Assembly: GCF_013523055.1 (NCBI RefSeq)
Contig: NZ_JAAMQM010000019.1
Location: 1-64,000, forward strand
DNA length: 64,000 nt
Source of the DNA: Pseudomonas capeferrum
Lineage (GTDB): Bacteria > Pseudomonadota > Gammaproteobacteria > Pseudomonadales > Pseudomonadaceae
Reading direction: 5' to 3'
The notes under the pieces are model-generated. The model was not told the DNA's origin. It did not search any database and saw only the letters and a list, made by a program, of their open reading frames with translations. How positions within the stretch are numbered: position 1 is the stretch's first letter; each line of letters starts with the position of its first letter. A program made the translations under genes and the position numbers. Shown in pieces: positions 39,847 through 47,547 of the stretch.

Positions 39847-39872
39847 AAAAAGCCCCGCGCAAAGGCGGGGCG
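39847..39872 (-). terminator. Rho-independent terminator of the ridA gene
   Basis: On the minus strand GCCCCGC-CTTTGC-GCGGGGC is followed by TTTTT, a classic terminator. It separates the RidA gene from the receptor gene downstream, so these are likely separate transcripts. Confidence 0.85.
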
Positions 39873-39904
39873 AATGGACGCTGGTGAAGATGTTTTTGCG
39901 TGGA

Positions 39905-40285
39905 TCAGGCTTTGGCGGCCATGGCGGTCACTTCCACGCGCATGCCTTCCACCGCCAGCGCGGCCACGCCGACGGCGGCGCGCACCGGCCATGGTCTGGC
40001 GAAGAAGCGCTGGTAGACCTCGTTGAAGGCGGCTCGATCGGCCATGTCGGTCAGGTAGATGGTCAGATGCAGTACCCGATCCATCGAGCTGCCGGCGCGC
40101 TCGAGCGCGTCCTTCAATGCCTGCAACGTGCACTCGCTCTGTTCGACAATGCCGCCCAGCTCGAGGCTGCCATCGGCGCGGGTCGGGATCTGCGTGCTGA
40201 CCAGCAGGTTGCCGAAACCGGCGACGTCGGAGGAAATGGACTCGGGATCCGGATCGGGAAGGAAAGTCAGGTCTGGGTTGCTCAT
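39905..40285 (-). CDS. RidA/YjgF-family protein
   Basis: A 126-aa Rid protein. These hydrolyse reactive enamine/imine intermediates to ketones. Visible features are GNLLVSTQIP, the TLQALKDALERAGSSMDRVLHLTIYLTDMADRAAFNEVYQRFF helix-strand run, and RAAVGVAALAVEGMRVEVTAMA. The canonical catalytic Arg region (RAAVGV) is kept. A TPP-dependent enzyme reads away from it on the other strand. Confidence 0.88.
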   Translation of the reverse strand: MSNPDLTFLPDPDPESISSDVAGFGNLLVSTQIPTRADGSLELGGIVEQSECTLQALKDALERAGSSMDRVLHLTIYLTDMADRAAFNEVYQRFFARPWPVRAAVGVAALAVEGMRVEVTAMAAKA

Positions 40286-40424
40286 GGCAGGCTCGCGGGA
40301 CGTAGTGGCAATCGGGGCACAAGCCTAACCGAGCCGGGCCCTGGGGTCGAGTCGCGCGCCCCTTGGAGACTGTCCGGTCCGTCTGGCCACGGGGCACTTG
40401 GTCGTCATTGCCCGGAAATAAATA

Positions 40425-40452
40425 AAACTCTGACGGGATCGAGCTTTCTTCC
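40425..40452 (+). promoter_or_regulatory. Promoter-like motif shared with the 28.8-kb gene
   Basis: AAACTC, 16 bp, then TCTTCC, 60 bp before the TPP enzyme ATG. It aligns without gaps to 28825-28852 over 28 positions, with the last 10 identical. Probable stress-type promoter (inference). Confidence 0.45.
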
Positions 40453-40511
40453 CTCTGTAGCCCACGCGTTCGCCCCGGAATGGGCGACGCACCGCGAACA
40501 GAGGAGGCAGC

Positions 40512-42287
40512 ATGCAGAAGACCGTAGGCGACCATTTGCTGGACCGGCTCAGCCAATGGAAGATCGAGCGTATCTTCGGTTACCCCGGGGATGGCATCAA
40601 CGGCATCATGGGAGCCATGGGGCGCGCCGCCGAGCGTTTCGACTACATCCGCGTGCGGCATGAGGAAATGGCTGCGTTCATGGCCTGTGCCCATGCCAAG
40701 TTCACCGGCCAGACGGGGGTCTGCCTCGCAACCTCGGGCCCGGGCGCCATCCACCTGCTGGCAGGAATGTACGATGCGCGCTCCGATCATCAGCCAATGG
40801 TGGCCATCGTTGGCCAGCAGGCCGCGAGCTCCCTGGGTAGCGACTATCAGCAGGAAGTCGATCTGCAGCACCTGTTCCAGGACGTCAGCGCCTATGTCGA
40901 GACCGTCATGACGCCGTCCCAGCTGCCGCATGTGATCGACCGTGCCCTGCGCATCGCTGCCAGCGAGCGCGCCGTATGCACGGTGATCATCCCCAATGAT
41001 GTCCAGCAGATGCCCGCGATTCTGGAGCCTGTGCACAAGCATGGTCATGTGGCGTCCTCGGTCGGCACGCCGTTGCCACGGCCCTGGCCGGCGGACGCCG
41101 AGCTGGCCAAGGCGGCGGAGATTCTCAATGCCGGACGCAAGGTGGCGATCCTCGTCGGCGCCGGCGCGCTGGGGGCGACCGTGCCGGTGATGGCCATCGC
41201 GCAGGCCTTGTCGGCAGGCGTGGCCAAGGCGCTGCTGGGCAAGATGGCGGTCCCCGACGATCTGCCCTATGTCACGGGCGCCATCGGACTGCTCGGTACC
41301 CGAGCGAGCGATGACATGATGAAGCAGTGCGATACGCTGCTGATGATCGGCACGACCTTCCCCTATAGCGAGTTTCTGCCCAAGGTGGGGCAGGCGCGCG
41401 CGGTTCAGATCGATCTGCAGGCTCGCAACATCGGTATTCGCTACCCGGTGGAATCGGCACTGATCGGCGATGCCACCGATACGCTCCAGCGTCTGTTGCC
41501 GTTGCTCAAGCGCAAATCCCATGGCGCCTGGCGCCGACGCATCGAAGCCAGTGTCCAGCGCAGTCGCGAGGAGCTGCGGGCGCAGGCCATGACCAGTGCC
41601 AAGCCGATCAACCCGCAGCGCGTATTCCTGGAGCTGTCCCACCAGTTGCCGGCCGATGTCATCCTGTGTGGCGACAGTGGCTCGCACACCAACTGGTATG
41701 CCCGTCACATCGACGCGGGCCCTGGGATGCTCGGTTCGCTGTCGGGCAAGCTCGCCAGCATGGGCAGCGGCGTGCCTTACGCCATTGCCGCGAAGATGGC
41801 GTACCCCGAGCGTCCGGTGATCGCCATGGTCGGAGACGGGGCGATGCAGATGAACGGCAACGCCGAGCTGGTCACCGTGCAGCAGTATTGCGAGCGCTGG
41901 TCGCTACCGACCTTCATCGTGCTGGTGGTCAACAACCGTGATCTCAATCAGGTGACCTGGGAGCAGCGCGCGCTGGCCGGCGATCCGGCGTTCAACGCGG
42001 CACAGGAGGTCATCGACTTCCCGTATGCCCGTTATGCGGAACTGCTGGGGTTCAAGGGCATTCGCGTCGATGATCCAGAACAGTTGGCGGATGCCTGGCG
42101 TGAAGCGTTGGCCGCGGATCGACCGGTCGTGCTGGAGTGCATCTGCGACCCGGATGTGCCGCCGCTGCCGCCGCATATCGATTTCGATCAGGCGCGTAAA
42201 CTGACCCAGGCGCTGCTCGGCAGGGATCCCCGTGCGGCGGGTGTGATACGCGAGAGTTTGAAGCAGATGATGGCGCGAAAGCGCTGA
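40512..42287 (+). CDS. Thiamine-diphosphate-dependent enzyme (pyruvate oxidase / acetolactate synthase-like)
   Basis: A 591-aa three-domain ThDP enzyme. N-terminal Pyr domain: IFGYPGDGINGIMGAM and the activating Glu in VRHEEMAAFMA. The central domain (about 190-340) is of the FAD/ADP-binding type. The C-terminal PP domain has the ThDP/Mg motif GDGAMQMNGNAELVTVQQYCERW...VVNNRDLNQ. Nearest known relatives are pyruvate oxidase PoxB and acetolactate synthases; without small subunit genes nearby, oxidase-type use of a 2-oxoacid is more likely. GAGGAG lies 8 bp before the ATG. A 55-aa hydrophilic protein follows in the same transcript. Confidence 0.85.
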   Translation: MQKTVGDHLLDRLSQWKIERIFGYPGDGINGIMGAMGRAAERFDYIRVRHEEMAAFMACAHAKFTGQTGVCLATSGPGAIHLLAGMYDARSDHQPMVAIVGQQAASSLGSDYQQEVDLQHLFQDVSAYVETVMTPSQLPHVIDRALRIAASERAVCTVIIPNDVQQMPAILEPVHKHGHVASSVGTPLPRPWPADAELAKAAEILNAGRKVAILVGAGALGATVPVMAIAQALSAGVAKALLGKMAVPDDLPYVTGAIGLLGTRASDDMMKQCDTLLMIGTTFPYSEFLPKVGQARAVQIDLQARNIGIRYPVESALIGDATDTLQRLLPLLKRKSHGAWRRRIEASVQRSREELRAQAMTSAKPINPQRVFLELSHQLPADVILCGDSGSHTNWYARHIDAGPGMLGSLSGKLASMGSGVPYAIAAKMAYPERPVIAMVGDGAMQMNGNAELVTVQQYCERWSLPTFIVLVVNNRDLNQVTWEQRALAGDPAFNAAQEVIDFPYARYAELLGFKGIRVDDPEQLADAWREALAADRPVVLECICDPDVPPLPPHIDFDQARKLTQALLGRDPRAAGVIRESLKQMMARKR

Positions 42288-42311
42288 ATGTCCATGACGG
42301 AGGAAGTGAAA

Positions 42312-42479
42312 ATGAGCGATAAGCACCCTAAAGAGCAACAGGACAAGGGCCCACACTCTTCGGAACATGCCGAGGATGATGATCTGGGATTCGATCCGGA
42401 CTCGCCGGACCTGGAAGACCCGCAGGTCGATCCGCAAGGCGCCGCGAAACCGCCCGTGGATAATGATTCCAAGCTGTAA
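42312..42479 (+). CDS. Small acidic hydrophilic protein
   Basis: 55 aa (MSDKHPKEQQDKGPHSSEH...), rich in Asp, Pro and Lys, without a hydrophobic core. The GGAGGA ribosome site 10 bp before ATG 42312 favours this start over 42288. It lies 24 bp after the ThDP enzyme and before a strong terminator, so the two are co-transcribed. Function unknown. Confidence 0.75.
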   Translation: MSDKHPKEQQDKGPHSSEHAEDDDLGFDPDSPDLEDPQVDPQGAAKPPVDNDSKL

Positions 42480-42486
42480 ATGGCAA

Positions 42487-42518
42487 AGGGCCCCGCTTCT
42501 GGCGGGGCCCTGGGTTTT
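42487..42518 (+). terminator. Rho-independent terminator
   Basis: AGGGCCCCGC-TTCTG-GCGGGGCCCT followed by GGGTTTT. It ends the ThDP enzyme transcript and may also act on the converging 83-aa gene. Confidence 0.85.
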
Positions 42519-42769
42519 CAGGCTTCGGCTTTCTTTGCCTGTTCGACGCCCGCTGAAGACAGTTTGATCGGATAGTTGACACTGATCTGGTGATCGGCAT
42601 CGACGCTGACGCTGCCATCGTGGATCAACCCTTGCTCCTGCAAGGTCTTGAGCATGCCGGCCACGGCTTTTTCGCCGCGGTAGTTGTCGAGGATTTCCTT
42701 GCCCAGACCCGCGGGGTGGGCATGCAGCAGGCGGGTGAGAATTTCCGTTTGCAGCTCATCGTTGCTCAT
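42518..42769 (-). CDS. Small hypothetical protein, winged-helix-like
   Basis: 83 aa: MSNDELQTEILTRLLHAHPAG, GKEILDNYRGEKAVAGMLKTLQEQGLI, then VSVDADHQISVNYPIKLSSAGVEQAK. Two helices, a helix and a beta-hairpin recall a small winged-helix fold, but I recognise no named family. AGAGG precedes the start. It lies 36 bp downstream of the DUF4142 gene on the same strand. Confidence 0.7.
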   Translation of the reverse strand: MSNDELQTEILTRLLHAHPAGLGKEILDNYRGEKAVAGMLKTLQEQGLIHDGSVSVDADHQISVNYPIKLSSAGVEQAKKAEA

Positions 42770-42801
42770 TGAGGACCTCTTACGGACGGTGGTATGAGAG
42801 C

Positions 42802-43305
42802 TTACTTGCCATGGGTGGACTGAAGCGCCTGGGCTTCTTTGAGGTGTTCCTGCAGGTGCGGCAAGGTTTTGGCGGCGAAGGCTTTCAGCTCGGCCTTGTC
42901 GGAAGAATTGGCTTCTTTCTCGAACAGTGCGACGGCCTTTTGGTGGGCATCGACCTGGTTGTTGACGTAGGACTTGTCGAACGACTCGTCACGCCATTCC
43001 AGGATGACTTTCTTGGCCTTGTCGATCAGCGCGGCTTCGTCAGGCGGGGTGATCTCCAGTTTCGTGGCGATGCCTTTTAGTTCTTCGTTGGCCTTGGAGT
43101 GTTCGTCGACCATCTGTTGGGCGAATTTCTTGATGTCTGCCGACTGGCTCTTCTGTAGCGCCAGTTTGCCGGTTTCGACTTCAGCGATGCCGCTTTCGGC
43201 CGCCGCGTCGACAAAGTCATCCGAAGTGGCGGCCCATGCGCCTTGCATGGCGCCCATGCCCAGGACAATGGCCAGCGACAGTTGCTTGAGAGTTGGGTGA
43301 TTCAT
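42802..43305 (-). CDS. DUF4142 exported protein
   Basis: 167 aa with signal peptide (LSLAIVLGMGAMQGAWA). The mature protein is all-helical: DDFVDAAAESGIAEVETGKLALQKSQSADIKKFAQQMVDEHSKANEELKGIA, with the ferritin-like four-helix pattern of DUF4142. Members are periplasmic and often stress-induced; the activity is unknown. GGAG is 5 bp before ATG 43305, preferred over 43317. Confidence 0.88.
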   Translation of the reverse strand: MNHPTLKQLSLAIVLGMGAMQGAWAATSDDFVDAAAESGIAEVETGKLALQKSQSADIKKFAQQMVDEHSKANEELKGIATKLEITPPDEAALIDKAKKVILEWRDESFDKSYVNNQVDAHQKAVALFEKEANSSDKAELKAFAAKTLPHLQEHLKEAQALQSTHGK

Positions 43306-43474
43306 GGCAGTCTCCATTCAGGTGGCGCGACGTCTGTGTCGCGTACTGTTGAGCCACGTGCGCGCAAAAGGTTTGATTTTTTTTGCGGTCGACCGTGCCG
43401 AGTGGACGTCGCGTTGAACGATGGGAGGCTGCCAGGTTCTCACAAAGGTGAACGGACTGAAGAGGACCGGCCGC

Positions 43475-43717
43475 ATGAGCATCGAACGCAGTATCCCGGA
43501 ACTGGCAGCCTGGTACGCCCAGTACGATGACAAGAGCTATCAGCTGGAATCGCCGGATGCCTACCACCATGAGTTGATCCGTACCGCCGAAGCCTTGCGC
43601 GACGATGGCGTGATCGACTGGGACGACTGGCTGGCACTCAAGATTCTGGCCGACACCGCCGACAGAGATTCGGTCTCGCAAGCCGTGCAAGCCCACGTCA
43701 ACGACCCCGATAGCTGA
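43475..43717 (+). CDS. Small hypothetical protein upstream of exonuclease III
   Basis: 80 aa (MSIERSIPELAAWYAQYDDKSY...), acidic and probably helical, with no recognised domain. GAGG lies 10 bp before the ATG. It ends 3 bp before the exonuclease gene, so the two are probably co-expressed. Confidence 0.7.
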   Translation: MSIERSIPELAAWYAQYDDKSYQLESPDAYHHELIRTAEALRDDGVIDWDDWLALKILADTADRDSVSQAVQAHVNDPDS

Positions 43718-43720
43718 CCT

Positions 43721-44515
43721 ATGAAAGCGCTCAAGATCGCCACATTCAACATCAACGGCATTCGCAGTCGCCTGCCGGGCCTGCTGGCCTGGCTGGAGCG
43801 AGAACGCCCGGACATCGCCTGCCTGCAGGAGCTCAAGGCGCCGGACACTGCCTTCCCACGCGACGCCCTGGAAGCGGCGGGCTATGGTTGTCTCTATCAG
43901 GGCCAGACGTCCTGGAACGGGGTTGCGATCCTTGCCCGCGACAGCCAGCCCGTCGAGGTACGCCGTGGCTTGCCGGGCATGGAGGAGGATACCCAGAGCC
44001 GCTATCTCGAGGCAGCTGTGCATGGGGTCCTGGTAGGCTGTCTGTACTTGCCCAACGGTAACCCCCAGCCAGGGCCCAAGTTCGACTACAAGTTGCGCTG
44101 GTTCGAATGCCTGATCGAACATGCTCGCGGCCTGCGCGAGAGCGACCATCCAGTCGTTCTCGCGGGTGACTACAACGTGGTGCCGACCGATGAGGACATC
44201 TACGACCCCAAGTCCTGGCGCAAGGACGCCTTGCTCCAGCCAGAATCGCGCGACCGCTACCAGCGCCTGCTGAGCCAGGGATGGACGGACTCGCTGCGCG
44301 CGCTGTATCCGGACGAGCGCGTGTACACCTTCTGGGACTACTTCCGCAATCACTGGCAGCGCAACGCGGGCCTGCGTATCGATCACCTGTTGCTCAATCC
44401 GGCGCTGGCTCCTTATCTCAAGGACGCCGGTGTGGATGCCTGGGTACGCAACGAGGAACATGCCAGCGATCACGCCCCTGTGTGGATCGAGTTGGCAACG
44501 CGCAAACGTCGCTGA
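43721..44515 (+). CDS. xth: Exonuclease III / AP endonuclease
   Basis: 264-aa Mg-dependent EEP-fold nuclease for base-excision repair: cuts at abasic sites and degrades 3' ends. Motifs are KIATFNINGIRSR, CLQELKA (catalytic Glu), NGVAILAR, GDYNVVPTDEDIYDP (Asp, Asn), RIDHLLLNPAL and the final SDHAPVWIEL (Asp, His). The exodeoxyribonuclease III subfamily is supported by length; a second Xth elsewhere in the genome would be normal for Pseudomonas. Confidence 0.93.
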   Translation: MKALKIATFNINGIRSRLPGLLAWLERERPDIACLQELKAPDTAFPRDALEAAGYGCLYQGQTSWNGVAILARDSQPVEVRRGLPGMEEDTQSRYLEAAVHGVLVGCLYLPNGNPQPGPKFDYKLRWFECLIEHARGLRESDHPVVLAGDYNVVPTDEDIYDPKSWRKDALLQPESRDRYQRLLSQGWTDSLRALYPDERVYTFWDYFRNHWQRNAGLRIDHLLLNPALAPYLKDAGVDAWVRNEEHASDHAPVWIELATRKRR

Positions 44516-44560
44516 TGTGCCCGCCAAGGACCGGTTAGCGTGCGCAAGAAAGGAGTGCCA

Positions 44561-46135
44561 ATGTCTGCAGGCAGCAAGAGGACGCCTGGTACGGAAAACG
44601 ATCCGTTGTTCTCCATGCGCGACGATCGACCGGCAGGGCTGTTGCGGCTGATCATCGGCTTCATGACGGTGGTCATGCTCACCTTCGTGCTGGTCGAGGG
44701 ATGGCGGATCTGGCGTGATTACCGGCAGGCGTTCGAGAGTGCCGAGAACGCCGTTACCAACCTGGCAAGGGCCACCGCCCAGCATGCCGAGGATGCCATC
44801 CGCCAGATCGATGCCATTACCGCCGCGCTGGCCGAGCGTCTGGAAGGCGATGGTCTGGCCAGGATGGACAAGCCTCGCCTGCAGGCGCTGTTGCGTCAGC
44901 AGGCGACCATCATGCCTCAGCTGCATGGATTGTTCGTCTACGATGCCTCGGGCCGCTGGCTGGTCACCGACCAGGAAGTCACGCCCGACAATGCGAACAA
45001 TGCCGATCGCGATTATTTCGTCTATCACCGTAATCACACCGATCGCCAGGTACGCGTCGGGTCGGCGGTCAAGAGCCGTTCTACCGGTGACTTGATCATC
45101 CCCATCTCGCGGCGGCTGGAGCATCCAGACGGAAGCTTCGCGGGGGTCCTGCTGGGCACGATCAAGGTTGACTGGTTCGTCCGCTACTACGGTGCGTTCA
45201 AGATCGATGAGCGGGGGGCGCTGGTGCTGGCCAAGCGCGATGGCACCATTCTCGTTCGTCGCCCGTTCGTCGAGCAAGTGGTGGGGCGCAGCCTGGCCAA
45301 CAGCGAGATCTTCCGCAATCACCTGCCCTATGCCGATGAGGGTGTGGCGGACGCCACGGCGGTCGTCGATGGGACGCCCCGCCTGTACGGCTACAAGGCA
45401 CTACGCAGTTATCCGCTGGTGGCGGAAGCCGGTTTGTCACGCGAATCGATCATTCAGGCGTGGCGGCATGACCTGATCAAGACGGCCCTGATATTGCTAT
45501 TGCTGCTTGGCGGCATGTCTGCGTTCGGCTGGGTAGTGGTGCGCCAGGTGCGTGAGCGGCTGGCTATCGACCGCGCCCTGAAACAGGCGCACCAGACCCT
45601 CAAGGCTCTGGCCCTGACCGACAGCCTGACCGGCCTGGGCAATCGACGTCGGCTCGACGCCGTGCTGGAACAGGAAATTCGCCGTGCCCGGCGGCAGGAT
45701 TACCCGTTGGCGCTGGTGATGATCGACTTGGACTACTTCAAGCTTTACAACGACCGCTACGGTCACCCCGCGGGTGACCAGTGCCTGCGCCGCGTGGGGG
45801 AACTGCTGCAGGGGGCGCTCAAGCGCCCAGGTGACCTTGCCGCGCGGTACGGTGGCGAGGAGTTCATTCTGCTGCTGCCCGATACCGATGCCGATGGCGC
45901 GGTCTCGGTCGTTCACGAAATCCTCCTGACGTTGCGCCGGCTAGGGATGGAGCACGCCGCCAGCCCTGCCGGCGTCGTGACCGCGAGCGCCGGCATCACC
46001 GTGGGCTACCCGGCTCGGCAGGAGTTGAATATGGAGCGTCTGATGGCCGCGGCCGACATGGGACTCTATGAGGCCAAGCGCCTGGGGCGGGATCGGTATC
46101 AGTTCGCGGTGGTCAGCGCGGCGATCCAACCCTAG
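44561..46135 (+). CDS. Membrane diguanylate cyclase with dCache-type sensor
   Basis: Makes cyclic di-GMP. The 524 aa protein has a first membrane segment (LLRLIIGFMTVVMLTFVLVEGW), a ~250-residue periplasmic sensor of dCache type (DYFVYHRNHTDRQVRVGSAVKSRSTG, AGVLLGTIKVDWF), a second membrane segment (ALILLLLLGGMSAFGWVVV) and a GGDEF domain with the active site GGEEF in AARYGGEEFILLLP. DSLTGLGNRRRLD and the metal-binding MIDLDYFKLYND are intact, so it should be active. No inhibitory RxxD four residues before GGEEF is seen. ATG 44561 has AAGGAG upstream, preferred over 44540. Confidence 0.92.
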   Translation: MSAGSKRTPGTENDPLFSMRDDRPAGLLRLIIGFMTVVMLTFVLVEGWRIWRDYRQAFESAENAVTNLARATAQHAEDAIRQIDAITAALAERLEGDGLARMDKPRLQALLRQQATIMPQLHGLFVYDASGRWLVTDQEVTPDNANNADRDYFVYHRNHTDRQVRVGSAVKSRSTGDLIIPISRRLEHPDGSFAGVLLGTIKVDWFVRYYGAFKIDERGALVLAKRDGTILVRRPFVEQVVGRSLANSEIFRNHLPYADEGVADATAVVDGTPRLYGYKALRSYPLVAEAGLSRESIIQAWRHDLIKTALILLLLLGGMSAFGWVVVRQVRERLAIDRALKQAHQTLKALALTDSLTGLGNRRRLDAVLEQEIRRARRQDYPLALVMIDLDYFKLYNDRYGHPAGDQCLRRVGELLQGALKRPGDLAARYGGEEFILLLPDTDADGAVSVVHEILLTLRRLGMEHAASPAGVVTASAGITVGYPARQELNMERLMAAADMGLYEAKRLGRDRYQFAVVSAAIQP

Positions 46136-46520
46136 TCACTGGCAAGGCCATGCAGTTGCCAGCGCACGGACGACACGCCCTTTTCAAGGCAGATGCGACT
46201 TACCAGACGCTCCAATTGAATGGGCGCTTGCGGTGTTCCGAGCAGTTCGGCGTGAACCTGCAAGCGTGTCGGGTCGGCCAGGTCCTCGCTGTGCAGCGAC
46301 TGCAGACGCAGGCCAGGGCCGCCGAGACTGTGGAGGACCAGGCTACGCACCGGGATTTCGTCTTCGGCGCGGCAGACGATACGTACCTCGAAGCGCTGTT
46401 CCACCTCCGTGGCCGTCACCACGTCCTCGCGATCGAGGCGTTGGGCCATCTCGCGCAGCAGGATGTTGGCACACAGCACCACCAGGCTGCCGAGCACGGC
46501 TTCCAGCAACAGACCGAGAG
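46132..46520 (-). pseudogene. Truncated MgtC/SapB-family protein (C-terminal part only)
   Basis: Minus-strand codons give PLGLLLEAVLGSLVVLCANILLREMAQRL, the last membrane segment and linker of MgtC/SapB proteins, then an ACT-like domain (EQRFEVRIVCRAEDEIPVRSLVLHSLGGPGLRLQSLHSEDL) to the stop at 46132. The membrane N-terminus (about 100 residues) is missing: homology stops at 46520, exactly where the repeat element begins, and an in-frame stop follows. I found no N-terminal half beyond the element. MgtC proteins aid growth at low Mg and in host cells; this copy is probably dead. Confidence 0.75.
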
Positions 46521-46806
46521 GTCATCAGATTTCATTGGCCGGCGTTCTTGTTCAATTACCGAAATCTTCAGTGAGACTACTGGCCTATCGCGGGACAAGC
46601 CCGCTCGCCACTGGTGCGCGGTTCACGGTGGCGAGCGGGCTTGTCCCGCGATAGGCCAGTAGTCTCACTGAAGATCCCAGGAGCTACGCGATAGGTCAGT
46701 AGTCTCCTTGAAGTACGCGATAGGCCAGTAGTCTCCTTGAAGATCCCAGGAGCTACGCGATAGGCCAGTAGTCTCACTGAAGCTCCCAGGAGCTAAAGGC
46801 TGAGCG
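46521..46806. repeat. REP-containing element, inverted relative of the 37.4-kb copy, lacking both ends
   Basis: From GTCATCAGATTTCATTGG through the REP palindrome (arms GCGGGACAAGCCCGCTCGCCAC) to AGCTAAAGGCTGAGCG it matches the 37406-37690 element on the opposite strand. The CTAAT...GTCAGTCAAGG termini are absent. The block ACGCGATAGGCCAGTAGTCTC recurs three times between 46685 and 46780, against two copies of the matching unit in the 37-kb element, so it has expanded. Confidence 0.85.
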
Positions 46807-46929
46807 ACCAAGGCTGCCGTGCTCGGCGAGACCGGGGCAGGATTGCTGCCGGACTAGCTCGCCGCGTGGACCTGTCGCAATCGACTGGGGCTACTGTCCA
46901 ACGCAGGACCCCTGTTCAATTTCGGAGGG

Positions 46930-47019
46930 ATGAAAAGCGTCGAGCACGGTACTCCCGAGGTTTGGCCGCGTCCACGGCAACTCTATGACAATGTGTTCAT
47001 GGCGGCGGCCATCCGGTGA
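46930..47019 (+). CDS. Possible 29-aa leader ORF before the second crtZ
   Basis: ATG 46930 follows GGAGG (5-bp spacing is short), reads MKSVEHGTPEVWPRPRQLYDN... and stops at 47019. It resembles nothing I know and may be chance. Outside it, 46807-47076 shows nothing recognisable. Confidence 0.3.
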   Translation: MKSVEHGTPEVWPRPRQLYDNVFMAAAIR

Positions 47020-47076
47020 AAAGCCCATCGCCAGGTGATAACCTTGCGCGCTCCGTTATCCACGCCGGACCGTCAC

Positions 47077-47541
47077 ATGCTGCTCAACTTCGCCGCGTTC
47101 ACTGCCACCCTGGTGGCCATGGAAGGCGTCGGCACCCTGGCTCACAGGTACATCATGCATGGATGGGGTTGGTGGCTGCACCGCTCGCACCATGAACCTC
47201 ATCTCGGCATGCTCGAGACCAACGACTTCTATCTCGCGGCCCTGGGCTTGATCGCCGCGGCCCTGGTCGCCTGGGGCAAGGCCGGTCACGCGCCGCTGCA
47301 GTGGGTCGGCGCAGGGGTGGCGGGGTACGGGCTGCTGTATGTGATCGCCCACGACGGTCTGTTCCATCGCCACTGGCCGAGCGCGCCGCGACCGGTCAAT
47401 CGTTATCTCAAACGCCTGCAGCGTGCCCATCGCCTGCACCATGCGGTGAAGGGGCGGGCCGGCAGCGTGTCGTTCGGCTTCTTCTATGCGCCGCCGTTGC
47501 GCGTGCTGGCGCGCCAGTTGCGCCAGCGGCGGCACGGCTGA
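47077..47541 (+). CDS. Second CrtZ-like carotene hydroxylase
   Basis: A 154-aa di-iron membrane hydroxylase clearly paralogous to the crtZ at 20789. All His clusters are kept (HRYIMHG, HRSHHEP, AHDGLFHRHW, HRLHH) and the ending (GSVSFGFFYAPPLRVL) matches. ATG 47077 aligns with the crtZ start; a GTG at 47035 would add 14 residues, and neither has a good ribosome site. It stands 26 kb from the crt cluster beside a BASS transporter, with no carotenoid gene next to it. It may be a redundant carotene hydroxylase or have another substrate. Confidence 0.88.
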   Translation: MLLNFAAFTATLVAMEGVGTLAHRYIMHGWGWWLHRSHHEPHLGMLETNDFYLAALGLIAAALVAWGKAGHAPLQWVGAGVAGYGLLYVIAHDGLFHRHWPSAPRPVNRYLKRLQRAHRLHHAVKGRAGSVSFGFFYAPPLRVLARQLRQRRHG

Positions 47542-47547
47542 GCCGCT

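Noticed and set aside
46807..47034. Missing N-terminal half of mgtC beyond the repeat
   Set aside because: All three minus-strand frames lack the MgtC membrane pattern, and stops interrupt them.
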